From positions 34,590 through 98,589 of the forward strand of contig NZ_CANLBS010000025.1 of assembly GCF_947488945.1 (NCBI RefSeq): 64,000 nt of DNA, in the 5' to 3' direction. Position numbers and translations under genes: made by a program. Shown here one piece after another: positions 25,449-34,640 of this stretch (positions are counted from its first letter, which is position 1; every line of letters starts with the position of its first letter). This DNA is from an uncultured Streptomyces sp. (GTDB lineage: Bacteria > Actinomycetota > Actinomycetes > Streptomycetales > Streptomycetaceae). The notes under the pieces are model-generated. The model saw only the letters and a program-made list of their open reading frames with translations. It had not been told where the DNA came from and did no database searches.

Positions 25449-27368
25449 GTGCAGGAATATCCAGCGAGCCATGAACCGGCCCGGTGCCGTCCCCTCCACC
25501 GCACCCCGGAACTGAACCCACCGGTGTGGGACCGGGTCTGTGCCCGCCTGCTGGCCAAGATGCTCGGCGAGTTCGCGTACGAGGAGATCGTCGAGCCGTT
25601 CCCCTGCCCGGCGGGTGCGGCCGACGGCGACGCGGGGGACCGCGAGCCGGCACGGCCGGGGGCCGGCACCGGGCCCGGTCCCGAGTCGGCCGGGACGTCC
25701 GCCGGCCGCCGCTACGGCATCCGTCTGGACGACGGCGCGACCCTGGTCTTCCGCGCCCGTCGCGGGGTCTACGGAAGCTGGTGGGTCGACCCCGACTCGC
25801 TGCGGGAGTACGCGGCGGACGGCGCGGCCCCGCAGCCGTTCCGCGACCCGCTCCGGTTCGTCACCCGCGCCCGCGCGCTCATAGGCCTGGACGGCGCCAC
25901 CCTCGGCCACCTCGTCCGCGAGCTGTCCCACACCCTGTCGGCCGACGCCCGGCTCGAACACGCCTCCCTCGACGCCGCCGCCCTCGCCGACCTCGGCTAC
26001 GCCGAACTCGAAGGCCACCAGACCGGCCACCCCTGGCTGGTCGCCAACAAGGGCCGGCTCGGCTTCTCCGCCACCGACGCCGCCCGGTTCGCCCCCGAGG
26101 CGCGCACCGCCACCCCGCTCCCCTGGATCGCGGTCAGCACCAGGATCGCCGGATACCGGGGCGTCCCCGCCCTCGCGGCGCCCGGCGACCTGTACGCACA
26201 GGAGCTCGACCCGCAGGTCCGCGAGGTGTTCGCCGGCGAGCTCCGCGCCCGCGGCCTCGATCCGCGCGACTACCTCTACCTGCCGGTCCACCCCTGGCAG
26301 TGGGACGAATGGATCGTGCCCCTGTTCGCCGCCGACCTCGCCGCGGGCGACATCGTCCCGCTCCCCGCCGACGGCGACCTCCGGCTCCCGCAGCAGTCGA
26401 TCCGTACCTTCGCCAACGTGGGCCGCCCGGAGCGGCACACCGTCAAGCTGCCGCTCTCCATCCTGAACACACTGGTCTGGCGCGGCCTGCCGACCGAACG
26501 CACGCTCGCCGCACCGGCGGTCACCGCCTGGGTGCAGGGCCTGTGCGACGGCGACCCGTTCCTGCGCGACACCTGCCGGGTGATCCTGCTCGGCGAGGTG
26601 GCCTCCGTCGCCGTCGAGCACCCGCTCTACGACCGGCTGCCCGAAGTCCCGTACCAGTTCAAGGAGATCCTGGGCGCGATCTGGCGGGAACCGCTGCCGC
26701 CCCGCCTCGCACCGGGTGAACGGGCCCGCACCCTCGCCGCGCTGCTGCACCGCGACAGCGCCGGCCGCTCGTTCACCGCCGAACTCGTCGGCCGCTCGGG
26801 CCTGGCGCCCCGGGTCTGGCTGACCCGGCTGTTCGCCGCGGTCCTGCCGCCGCTGCTGCACTTCCTCTACCGCTACGGCACCGTCTTCTCGCCGCACGGG
26901 GAGAACGCCATCGTCGTCTTCGACGAGCAGGACGTGCCGGTCCGTCTCGCGATCAAGGACTTCGTCGACGACGTGAACGTGAGCGCCCACCCCCTGCCCG
27001 AGCTCGGGACCATGCCCGACGACGTGCGCGAGGTGCTGCTGACGGAGGCCCCCTCCTTCCTCACCCAGTTCATCCACTCGGGACTCTTCGTCGGCGTCTT
27101 CCGCTACCTCTCGCCCCTGTGCGAGGAACAGTTGGGGGTGACGGAGAGCGATTTCTGGTCACTCGTCCGGGCGGAGATCCTCCGGCACCACGCCCGCTTC
27201 CCCGAGCTCAAGGAGCGGTTCGAGATGTTCGACATGCTCACTCCCGAGATCGAACGGCTCTGCCTCAACCGCAACCGGCTGCACGTCGACGGCTACCGCG
27301 ACCGCCCCGAGCGCCCGCACGCCGCGATCCACGGCACGGTCCCCAATCCGCTGCACGCTCCGGGGTGA
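25449..27368 (+). CDS. IucA/IucC-family NIS siderophore synthetase (second)
   Basis: This 639-residue synthetase is the second condensation enzyme of the cluster. It has YLPVHPWQWDEW, TVKLPLSILNTL (ATP-binding), VFSPHGENAIVVFDE (active site) and LAIKDFVDDVNVS, and ends VPNPLH. GTG 25449 follows GAGGAG by 5 nt, which decides the start over an earlier ATG at 25404. A linker (~50-80) is Gly/Ala-rich. It differs strongly from the first synthetase, so each probably performs a distinct coupling step, as in two- or three-synthetase pathways such as achromobactin or aerobactin. Confidence 0.92.
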   Translation: MQEYPASHEPARCRPLHRTPELNPPVWDRVCARLLAKMLGEFAYEEIVEPFPCPAGAADGDAGDREPARPGAGTGPGPESAGTSAGRRYGIRLDDGATLVFRARRGVYGSWWVDPDSLREYAADGAAPQPFRDPLRFVTRARALIGLDGATLGHLVRELSHTLSADARLEHASLDAAALADLGYAELEGHQTGHPWLVANKGRLGFSATDAARFAPEARTATPLPWIAVSTRIAGYRGVPALAAPGDLYAQELDPQVREVFAGELRARGLDPRDYLYLPVHPWQWDEWIVPLFAADLAAGDIVPLPADGDLRLPQQSIRTFANVGRPERHTVKLPLSILNTLVWRGLPTERTLAAPAVTAWVQGLCDGDPFLRDTCRVILLGEVASVAVEHPLYDRLPEVPYQFKEILGAIWREPLPPRLAPGERARTLAALLHRDSAGRSFTAELVGRSGLAPRVWLTRLFAAVLPPLLHFLYRYGTVFSPHGENAIVVFDEQDVPVRLAIKDFVDDVNVSAHPLPELGTMPDDVREVLLTEAPSFLTQFIHSGLFVGVFRYLSPLCEEQLGVTESDFWSLVRAEILRHHARFPELKERFEMFDMLTPEIERLCLNRNRLHVDGYRDRPERPHAAIHGTVPNPLHAPG

Positions 27369-27459
27369 GAAAGGGACCCTTCCGGACGGCTCCGGGGACG
27401 CGTGCGGATCTTCCGGAGGGACACGAGCTGTCGGTGCCGCGCCGTAGGCTGGACGCGCT

Positions 27460-29430
27460 ATGACGAAGCCATCCCTCCCCGACCTCCTCCACGCCGCCGT
27501 CACCGCCGTCGGCGGCACGGAGCGCCCCGGCCAGGCGGCCATGGCCGCCGCCGTCGCTGAGGCCGTCGACGACAACGCCCACCTCCTCGTCCAGGCCGGC
27601 ACGGGCACGGGCAAGTCCCTCGGCTATCTGGTGCCCGCGCTCGCGCACGGGGAGCGGGTCGTGGTGGCGACCGCCACCCTCGCCCTGCAGCGCCAGCTCG
27701 TGGAGCGGGACCTGCCGCGCACCGTCGAGGCGCTGCACCCGCTGCTGCGCCGGCGGCCGCAGTTCGCCATGCTCAAGGGCCGGTCGAACTACCTCTGCCT
27801 GCACCGGCTCCACGAGGGCGTGCCGCAGGACGAGGAGGACGGCCTCTTCGACCAGTTCGAGGCCGCCGCCCCGTCGAGCAAGCTCGGCCAGGACCTGCTG
27901 CGGATGCGGGACTGGTCCGACGACACGGAGACGGGCGACCGGGACGAACTGACTCCCGGCGTCTCCGACCGGGCCTGGGCCCAGGTCTCGGTGACCTCCC
28001 GCGAGTGTCTGGGGGCGTCGAAGTGCGCGTACGGCGCGGAGTGCTTCGCCGAGGCGGCCAGGGAGCGCGCGAAACTCGCCGACGTGGTGGTGACCAACCA
28101 CGCGCTGCTGGCGATCGACGCCATCGAGGGCGCCCCGGTGCTGCCGCCGCACGAGGTGCTGATCGTGGACGAGGCCCATGAACTGGTCTCGCGGGTGACC
28201 GGCGCGGCCACCGGCGAGCTCACTCCGGGCCAGGTGAACCGGGCGGTCCGCCGGGCGGCGAAGTTGGTGAACGAGAAGGCGGCGGATTCCCTGCAGAGCG
28301 CGGCGGAGGGGTTCGAGCGGGTGATGGAGCTGGCCCTGCCCGGCCGGCTGGAGGAGGTCCCGGAAGACCTCGGATACGCCTTGATGGCGCTGCGGGACGC
28401 GGCGCGCACGGTGATCTCCGCGCTCGGCTCGACCCGTGACAAGTCGGTCCAGGACGAGGACGTGGTGCGCAAGCAGGCGATGGCGTCGGTCGAGTCGGTG
28501 CACGCGGTGGCCGAGCGGGTCACCCAGGGCTCCGAGTACGACGTGGTCTGGTTCGAGCGGCACGACCGGTTCGGCGCCTCGCTGCGGGTGGCCCCGCTCT
28601 CGGTCTCCGGGCTGCTGCGGGAGAAGCTGTTCTCCGAGCGCTCGGTGGTCCTCACCTCGGCCACGTTGAAGCTGGGTGGCGACTTCAACGGCGTGGGCGC
28701 CTCCCTGGGGCTCGCCCCCGAGGGCACTGCGGGCGAGGACGTCCCCCAGTGGAAGGGGCTCGACGTCGGGTCGCCCTTCGACTACCCGAAGCAGGGCATC
28801 CTCTACGTCGCCCGCCACCTGGCCACCCCGGGGCGGGAGGGTTCCCGCACCGACATGCTGGAGGAGCTGGCGGAGCTGGTGGAGGCCGCCGGCGGCCGGA
28901 CGCTGGGGCTGTTCTCCTCCATGCGGGCGGCGCAGGCGGCGGCCGAGGAGCTGCGCGGCCGGCTCGACAAGCCGGTCCTGCTCCAGGGGGAGGAGACGCT
29001 CGGCGAGCTGATCAAGAACTTCGCGGCGGACCCGGAGACCTGTCTCTTCGGCACGCTCTCCCTCTGGCAGGGGGTGGACGTGCCGGGTGCGAGCTGCCAG
29101 TTGGTGGTGATGGACCGCGTTCCGTTCCCGCGTCCGGACGATCCGCTGATGAGCGCCCGGCAGAAGGCCGTGGAGCAGGCGGGCGGCAATGGTTTCATGG
29201 CGGTCGCGGCCACCCATGCCGCGCTGCTGATGGCGCAGGGAGCGGGCCGGCTGATCCGTGCGACGGGCGACAAGGGCGTGGTGGCCGTGCTGGACCCGCG
29301 GCTGGCCACCGCCCGGTACGGCAGCTATCTGCGGGCCTCCCTGCCCGACTTCTGGTACACGACCGACCGGAACCAGGCGCGGCGCTCGCTGGCCGCGATC
29401 GACGCGGCGGCCAGGTCCGAGGGGCGCTGA
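27460..29430 (+). CDS. DinG-type iron-sulfur DNA helicase
   Basis: This 656-residue superfamily 2 (XPD/DinG-like) ATP-dependent helicase has Walker A QAGTGTGKSLGYL, DEAH box LIVDEAHELVSR, and four cysteines suited to a 4Fe-4S cluster (NYLC, then ECLGASKC and AECF). Motif VI lies in LMAQGAGRLIRATGDKG. The DnaQ exonuclease domain of some DinG proteins is absent. It is upstream of and convergent with lexA and thus may act in DNA repair. TAGGCT lies 9 nt before the ATG. Confidence 0.92.
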   Translation: MTKPSLPDLLHAAVTAVGGTERPGQAAMAAAVAEAVDDNAHLLVQAGTGTGKSLGYLVPALAHGERVVVATATLALQRQLVERDLPRTVEALHPLLRRRPQFAMLKGRSNYLCLHRLHEGVPQDEEDGLFDQFEAAAPSSKLGQDLLRMRDWSDDTETGDRDELTPGVSDRAWAQVSVTSRECLGASKCAYGAECFAEAARERAKLADVVVTNHALLAIDAIEGAPVLPPHEVLIVDEAHELVSRVTGAATGELTPGQVNRAVRRAAKLVNEKAADSLQSAAEGFERVMELALPGRLEEVPEDLGYALMALRDAARTVISALGSTRDKSVQDEDVVRKQAMASVESVHAVAERVTQGSEYDVVWFERHDRFGASLRVAPLSVSGLLREKLFSERSVVLTSATLKLGGDFNGVGASLGLAPEGTAGEDVPQWKGLDVGSPFDYPKQGILYVARHLATPGREGSRTDMLEELAELVEAAGGRTLGLFSSMRAAQAAAEELRGRLDKPVLLQGEETLGELIKNFAADPETCLFGTLSLWQGVDVPGASCQLVVMDRVPFPRPDDPLMSARQKAVEQAGGNGFMAVAATHAALLMAQGAGRLIRATGDKGVVAVLDPRLATARYGSYLRASLPDFWYTTDRNQARRSLAAIDAAARSEGR

Positions 29431-29453
29431 GCGTCGGGAGGTGCCGGGGGACG

Positions 29454-29493
29454 ACGAGGACCCGGATCCGCCGTCGCGGATCCGGGTCCTCGT
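29454..29493. terminator. bidirectional terminator helicase / lexA
   Basis: ACGAGGACCCGGATCCG (29454-29470) and its exact complement (29477-29493) form a 17-bp stem, extendable to 18 bp with a 4-nt loop, between convergent genes. Confidence 0.8.
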
Positions 29494-29512
29494 GCTGCCA
29501 GGGAAAACGACT

Positions 29513-30310
29513 TCAGATGCGGCGCAGGACGGCCACGACCTTTCCGAGAATGGTGGCCTCGTCGCCGGGGATCGGCTGGTAGGCGGCGTTGTGCGGGAGG
29601 AGCCACACATGGCCGTCCTCACGGCGGAAGCGCTTGACGGTCGCCTCGCCGTCGAGCATGGCGGCGACGATGTCGCCGTTCTCCGCGACCGGCTGGCGAC
29701 GGACGGTGACCCAGTCGCCGTCACAGATCGCCGCTTCGATCATCGAGTCTCCGACGACCTTCAGCACGAAGAGCTCACCGTCGCCCACGAGCTGCCGGGG
29801 GAGGGGGAAGACGTCCTCGACCGACTCCTCGGCCAGGATCGGGCCACCTGCCGCGATACGGCCCACGAGGGGGACGTAGGAGGCGGCGGGCTTGCCCGTG
29901 GTGTCCGTCTGCTGAGTGCTGGGCTGGTCGGAGCCCCGGACCTCGTACGCCCGGGGGCGGTGCGGGTCGCGGCGGAGGAAGCCCTTGCGCTCCAGGGCCA
30001 TGAGCTGGTGGGCCACCGACGAGGTGCTCGACAGGCCCACCGCCTGGCCGATCTCCCGCATCGACGGCGGATATCCGCGGCGCTGCACGGAATCCCGGAT
30101 CACTTCGATGACCCGCCGCTGCCGGTCCGTGAGTCCCGAGCTGTCCGCCCGGATTCCAGGAGGCCGGCCGGGCAGGGAACGCGCGGGTCGGGGGGGCTCT
30201 GGGCCCTCCGGATTCGTTGGTGTGTCATTCATGGCATGCACCGGCTCGAATCGGCTCTGGGAGCGGTGGTCCCGGGCGGTGATGGTGGCACTGTCAGCGG
30301 TGGTGGTCAC
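29513..30310 (-). CDS. lexA: SOS repressor LexA
   Basis: LexA (265 residues) represses the DNA-damage regulon and cleaves itself when RecA is activated. The winged helix (TDRQRRVIEVIRDSVQRRGY, GLSSTSSVAHQLMALERKG) is followed by the cleavage site Ala-Gly in GRIAAGGPILAEE and the Ser-Lys dyad (VGDSMIEAAI, GEATVKRF). GTG 30310 is preferred because AGAGGGG lies just upstream and Streptomyces LexA has this N terminus; ATG 30232 would give a 239-residue form. It is probably autoregulated through the SOS box upstream. Confidence 0.95.
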   Translation of the reverse strand: MTTTADSATITARDHRSQSRFEPVHAMNDTPTNPEGPEPPRPARSLPGRPPGIRADSSGLTDRQRRVIEVIRDSVQRRGYPPSMREIGQAVGLSSTSSVAHQLMALERKGFLRRDPHRPRAYEVRGSDQPSTQQTDTTGKPAASYVPLVGRIAAGGPILAEESVEDVFPLPRQLVGDGELFVLKVVGDSMIEAAICDGDWVTVRRQPVAENGDIVAAMLDGEATVKRFRREDGHVWLLPHNAAYQPIPGDEATILGKVVAVLRRI

Positions 30311-30371
30311 GTCGGCCCCTCTCGAATGTTCTCCCTGGCTGGACAACGGTAGTAGCTTTCGAAAGGTTGCG

Positions 30372-30387
30372 CCAAACACACGTTCGA
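30372..30387 (-). promoter_or_regulatory. SOS box at the lexA promoter
   Basis: On the minus strand the site reads TCGAAC-GTGT-GTTTGG, matching the actinobacterial LexA consensus TCGAAC-N4-GTTCGA at 10 of 12 positions. It overlaps a possible -35 TTGGCG, which is followed after 18 nt by TACCGT as -10. A perfect palindrome CTTTCGAAAG (30356-30365) lies within the promoter spacer. Confidence 0.7.
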
Positions 30388-30779
30388 GTGAAAAACCGAT
30401 AAAGGCCTGTCCCGGACTTATGGCCGGGTGTATGTAGCCCCCATTCCGGCAGGCTCCGCGACCGCCCTCGCCGCCCGCGTCCGCGCGTTGCGCGGACCAC
30501 CAGGACCCGCATCGCGCGGACGCGGGCGGCGGGGCGCCGGGAAGACGCGGTGTGCCGTTCCGGGGGTCCGGCCCCACCGGTACGACGCTACCCGCACGTC
30601 CGCCGGTCACCGCCTCCGGGTGGGGTGCGGAGCGCGCGCGAGGGTGTGCCGACGGGGGCCCGTGGCGCCTCCCGCGCGCCACGCGGCCGGGTGTTTCCCG
30701 TACCCTCTCCCGTGGCCGTACGCTGCCTCCGGCCCGCCCCCGCGCAAGCGACACGCGTGGGTCGAAGAGCGCGGCAAAC

Positions 30780-30825
30780 CCCTAGATCTAGTGGTTGACT
30801 GCTCTCCGTCTCCCAGAAGTAGTGG
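30780..30825 (+). promoter_or_regulatory. tandem NrdR boxes at the nrdRJ promoter
   Basis: Two 15-bp sites, CCCTAGATCTAGTGG (30780-30794) and TCCCAGAAGTAGTGG (30811-30825), share 11 positions and lie 31 bp apart centre to centre, the three-turn spacing typical of NrdR operators. TTGACT (30795-30800) directly after the first box is a likely -35, with TAGTGG in the second box near -10. NrdR would thus repress its own operon. Confidence 0.7.
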
Positions 30826-30936
30826 TCCCGGTCCATCGCTGTGCTGGGCATCGCCTATGCTGGGGGCTGCTTCAAAGGGTCCTGGCCGGACCTGGTGAGG
30901 CCATTCAGCCGTGCGGTGAAGGAGGGTTTGTCGGAC

Positions 30937-31440
30937 ATGCACTGCCCCTTCTGCAGGCACCCCGACAGCAGGGTCGTCGACAGCCGGACGACCGACGACG
31001 GAACGTCGATCCGGCGCCGTCGCCAGTGCCCCGACTGCAGCCGCCGTTTCACCACGGTGGAGACGTGCTCGCTGATGGTGGTCAAGCGCAGCGGCGTGAC
31101 CGAACCCTTCAGCCGCACCAAGGTCATCTCCGGCGTCCGCAAGGCGTGCCAGGGAAGGCCAGTCACCGAGGACGCCCTCGCCAAGCTCGGCCAGCGGGTC
31201 GAGGAGGCGGTGCGCGCCACCGGGAGTGCCGAGCTGACCACCCACGACGTGGGGCTGGCCATACTCGGCCCCCTGCGGGAACTCGACCTCGTCGCGTACC
31301 TGCGCTTCGCGTCCGTGTACCGGGCGTTCGGCTCGCTCGAAGACTTCGAGGCCGCCATCGCGGAACTCCGCGAAGGGCGGCCCACCGCGGGAGGGGGCGG
31401 AGGGGCCGACGAGGCCCCTGCCCCCGCCGCCGCGCTCTAG
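30937..31440 (+). CDS. nrdR: ribonucleotide reductase repressor NrdR
   Basis: NrdR (167 residues) senses ATP/dATP and represses ribonucleotide reductase genes. The N-terminal zinc ribbon is MHCPFCRHPDSRVVDSR with a second C-x2-C in RRRQCPDCSRRFTT; the ATP-cone follows (VVKRSGVTEPFSRTKVISG). The last 25 residues are a Gly/Ala/Pro tail. ATG 30937 follows GGAGGG by 10 nt. It is co-directional with nrdJ 159 nt downstream. Confidence 0.96.
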   Translation: MHCPFCRHPDSRVVDSRTTDDGTSIRRRRQCPDCSRRFTTVETCSLMVVKRSGVTEPFSRTKVISGVRKACQGRPVTEDALAKLGQRVEEAVRATGSAELTTHDVGLAILGPLRELDLVAYLRFASVYRAFGSLEDFEAAIAELREGRPTAGGGGGADEAPAPAAAL

Positions 31441-31599
31441 CGGTACGGGGACCGACCGGCCGAGGTCTGCCGGACGGTCCGCGGAGCGGCATCCAGACCT
31501 GCTCCCGGCATCCACGCGGTGCCGGAGCACCAGACACACACTGTGCCCCGGGAAGAACTGGGCACTTCAGGGCGTTTTTGCCCACATATGGGAGGCGGC

Positions 31600-34524
31600 A
31601 TGACAGAGACGGCGAGCGGCCCGGCACGAGGTTCCCGCACCAAGGGCGCCAAGCCGACTGCGAATCGGCAGGGTCTGCGTATCGAGCGCATCCACACCAC
31701 TCCCGGCGTGCATCCGTACGACGAGGTGGCTTGGGAGAGCCGTGACGTCGTCATGACCAACTGGCGCGACGGCTCGATCAACTTCGAGCAGCGTGGCGTC
31801 GAGTTCCCCGACTTCTGGTCGGTGAACGCGGTCAACATCGTCACCAGCAAGTACTTCCGCGGGGCCGTGGGCACCCCGCAGCGCGAGACCGGTCTGCGGC
31901 AGCTCATCGACCGGATCGTGAAGACGTACCGGAAGGCGGGCGAGGACCACTCCTACTTCGCCACCCCGGAGGACGCCGAGGTCTTCGAGCACGAGCTGGC
32001 GTACGCCCTCCTGCACCAGATCTTCAGCTTCAACTCCCCGGTCTGGTTCAACGTCGGCACCCCGCAGCCCCAGCAGGTCTCCGCCTGCTTCATCCTGTCC
32101 GTCGACGACTCCATGGAGTCGATCCTCGACTGGTACAAGGAAGAGGGGATGATCTTCAAGGGCGGCTCCGGCGCCGGCCTGAACCTGTCCCGCATCCGTT
32201 CTTCCAAGGAACTCCTCTCCTCGGGCGGCAACGCCTCCGGCCCGGTCTCCTTCATGCGCGGCGCCGACGCCTCCGCAGGAACGATCAAGTCCGGTGGCGC
32301 GACCCGCCGCGCGGCCAAGATGGTCATCCTGGACGTCGACCACCCCGACATCGAGGACTTCATCGAGACCAAGGTGAAGGAGGAGGAGAAGATCCGCGCC
32401 CTGCGTGACGCGGGCTTCGACATGGACCTGGGCGGCGACGACATCACGTCCGTCCAGTACCAGAACGCCAACAACTCGGTCCGTGTGAACGACGAGTTCA
32501 TGAAGGCGGTCGAGAACGGCGGCACCTTCGGTCTGCGCTCGCGCATGACCGGCGAGGTCATCGAAGAGGTCGAGGCGAAGTCCCTCTTCCGCAAGATGGC
32601 CGAGGCCGCGTGGGCCTGCGCCGACCCGGGCATCCAGTACGACGACACGATCAACGCGTGGCACACCTGCCCCGAGTCCGGCCGGATCAACGGCTCGAAC
32701 CCGTGCAGCGAGTACATGCACCTGGACAACACGTCCTGCAACCTCGCGTCGCTGAACCTCATGAAGTTCCTCAAGGACGACGGGGAGGGCCACCAGTCCT
32801 TCGAGTCCGAGCGCTTCGCCAAGGTCGTCGAGCTGGTCATCACCGCGATGGACATCTCGATCTGCTTCGCGGACTTCCCGACGCAGAAGATCGGCGAGAA
32901 CACCCGCGCCTACCGCCAGCTCGGCATCGGCTACGCCAACCTCGGCGCCCTGCTGATGGCGACCGGCCACGCGTACGACAGCGACGGCGGCCGCGCGCTC
33001 GCCGGCGCCATCACCTCGCTGATGACCGGCACCTCGTACAAGCGCTCCGCCGAGCTCGCCGCGGTCGTCGGCCCGTACGACGGCTACGCCCGCAACGCGG
33101 AGCCGCACCAGGCCGTCATGAAGCAGCACGCCGACGCCAACGCCAAGGCCGTCCGCACGGACGACCTGGACTCCCCGGTCTGGGCCGCGGCCACCGAGGC
33201 ATGGCAGGACGTGATCCGTCTCGGTGCGAAGAACGGATTCCGCAACGCCCAGGCGTCGGTCATCGCGCCCACCGGCACCATCGGTCTGGCGATGTCCTGC
33301 GACACCACCGGCCTGGAGCCCGACCTCGCGCTGGTCAAGTTCAAGAAGCTGGTCGGCGGCGGCTCGATGCAGATCGTCAACGGCACCGTGCCGCAGGCGC
33401 TGCGTCGCATGGGCTACCAGCCGGAGCAGATCGAGGCGATCGTCGAGCACATCGCCGAGAACGGCAACGTGGTCGACGCCCCCGGCCTGAAGACCGAGCA
33501 CTACGAGGTCTTCGACTGCGCCATGGGCGAGCGCTCCATCTCCGCCATGGGCCACGTCCGGATGATGGCGGCCATCCAGCCGTGGATCTCCGGCGCCCTC
33601 TCCAAGACGGTGAACCTCCCCGAGACGGCCACCGTCGAGGACGTCGAGGAGGTCTACTTCGAGGCGTGGAAGATGGGCGTCAAGGCGCTCGCGATCTACC
33701 GCGACAACTGCAAGGTCGGCCAGCCCCTCTCCGCGAAGACCAAGGAGAAGGCGAAGTCCGCCGAGGAGACGGTCACGGCCAAGGCCGAGGAGACCATCCG
33801 TACCGCGGTCGAGAAGGTCGTCGAGTACCGCCCGGTCCGCAAGCGTCTGCCCAAGGGCCGTCCCGGCATCACCACGTCCTTCACGGTCGGCGGCGCCGAG
33901 GGTTACATGACCGCCAACTCCTACCCGGACGACGGTCTCGGCGAGGTCTTCCTGAAGATGTCCAAGCAGGGTTCGACCCTCGCGGGCATGATGGACGCCT
34001 TCTCCATCGCCGTCTCGGTGGGCCTGCAGTACGGCGTCCCGCTGGAGACGTACGTCTCGAAGTTCACCAACATGCGCTTCGAGCCGGCCGGCATGACGGA
34101 CGACCCGGACGTGCGGATGGCGCAGTCGATCGTCGACTACATCTTCCGCCGCCTGGCGCTCGACTTCCTGCCGTTCGAGACCCGCTCGGCCCTCGGCATC
34201 CACTCCGCCGAGGAGCGTCAGCGTCACCTCGACACCGGTTCGTACGAGCCGTCCTTCGACGCGGCCGACGCCGACGTGGAGACCGAGAGCCTGGCCCAGT
34301 CGGCTCCGGTGCAGGTGGAGCCGCTGAAGGCGGTGGCCGCCCCCAAGGAGACGGTCGCCGAGAAGCCGGCTCCGCGGACCGCGCACACCTCGGCCGAACT
34401 GGTCGAGATGCAGCTCGGCATCAGCGCCGACGCCCCGCTCTGCTTCTCCTGCGGGACGAAGATGCAGCGCGCCGGCTCCTGCTACATCTGCGAGGGCTGC
34501 GGTTCGACCAGCGGTTGCAGCTGA
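31600..34524 (+). CDS. nrdJ: vitamin B12-dependent (class II) ribonucleoside-diphosphate reductase
   Basis: NrdJ (974 residues) makes deoxyribonucleotides using adenosylcobalamin and works with or without oxygen. Radical chemistry residues are visible: N-terminal redox Cys in QVSACFILS, the NPCSEYMHLDNTSCNLASLN core (Asn, Cys, Glu) and the PTGTIGLAMSCDTTG loop. The C terminus carries a zinc ribbon (LCFSCGTKM, CYICEGCGSTSGCS), which includes the cysteines that re-reduce the active site. ATG 31600 has GGGAGG 4 nt upstream. No cobalamin riboswitch was recognised in front; control is more likely through NrdR. Confidence 0.96.
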   Translation: MTETASGPARGSRTKGAKPTANRQGLRIERIHTTPGVHPYDEVAWESRDVVMTNWRDGSINFEQRGVEFPDFWSVNAVNIVTSKYFRGAVGTPQRETGLRQLIDRIVKTYRKAGEDHSYFATPEDAEVFEHELAYALLHQIFSFNSPVWFNVGTPQPQQVSACFILSVDDSMESILDWYKEEGMIFKGGSGAGLNLSRIRSSKELLSSGGNASGPVSFMRGADASAGTIKSGGATRRAAKMVILDVDHPDIEDFIETKVKEEEKIRALRDAGFDMDLGGDDITSVQYQNANNSVRVNDEFMKAVENGGTFGLRSRMTGEVIEEVEAKSLFRKMAEAAWACADPGIQYDDTINAWHTCPESGRINGSNPCSEYMHLDNTSCNLASLNLMKFLKDDGEGHQSFESERFAKVVELVITAMDISICFADFPTQKIGENTRAYRQLGIGYANLGALLMATGHAYDSDGGRALAGAITSLMTGTSYKRSAELAAVVGPYDGYARNAEPHQAVMKQHADANAKAVRTDDLDSPVWAAATEAWQDVIRLGAKNGFRNAQASVIAPTGTIGLAMSCDTTGLEPDLALVKFKKLVGGGSMQIVNGTVPQALRRMGYQPEQIEAIVEHIAENGNVVDAPGLKTEHYEVFDCAMGERSISAMGHVRMMAAIQPWISGALSKTVNLPETATVEDVEEVYFEAWKMGVKALAIYRDNCKVGQPLSAKTKEKAKSAEETVTAKAEETIRTAVEKVVEYRPVRKRLPKGRPGITTSFTVGGAEGYMTANSYPDDGLGEVFLKMSKQGSTLAGMMDAFSIAVSVGLQYGVPLETYVSKFTNMRFEPAGMTDDPDVRMAQSIVDYIFRRLALDFLPFETRSALGIHSAEERQRHLDTGSYEPSFDAADADVETESLAQSAPVQVEPLKAVAAPKETVAEKPAPRTAHTSAELVEMQLGISADAPLCFSCGTKMQRAGSCYICEGCGSTSGCS

Positions 34525-34601
34525 GACACCGTGCAGCTGACCGGGCGAGAACTGCGTGGGACGGGCGTCCGGCGTAGCTGAACCCGAAGCGCGATCGTGG
34601 T

Positions 34602-34640
34602 GAGGGAGGGGCACCGGCCCGTGGCCGGTGCCCCTCCCTC
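34602..34640. terminator. nrdRJ terminator
   Basis: A perfect 18-bp stem (GAGGGAGGGGCACCGGCC at 34602-34619 with 34623-34640) with a 3-nt loop lies 77 nt past the nrdJ stop, before the convergent TerD gene. Confidence 0.75.

Larger units (their letters stand above)
30311..30936. other. 626-nt lexA-nrdR divergent gap with a strong hairpin
   Basis: Apart from the SOS box and NrdR boxes, this long gap holds two inverted repeats: a 19-bp stem with arms 30469-30487 and 30513-30531 around a 25-nt loop, and an 8-bp stem CGTGGCGC (30661-30668) with GCGCCACG (30676-30683). A terminator is not expected between divergent genes, so an unannotated small RNA or short transcript is possible. I see no convincing protein-coding frame. 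Confidence 0.4.

Noticed and set aside
31441..31599. Cobalamin riboswitch before nrdJ
   Set aside because: No B12-box-like conserved sequence or long structured leader was recognised in the 159-nt nrdR-nrdJ gap; NrdR boxes upstream of nrdR explain control better.
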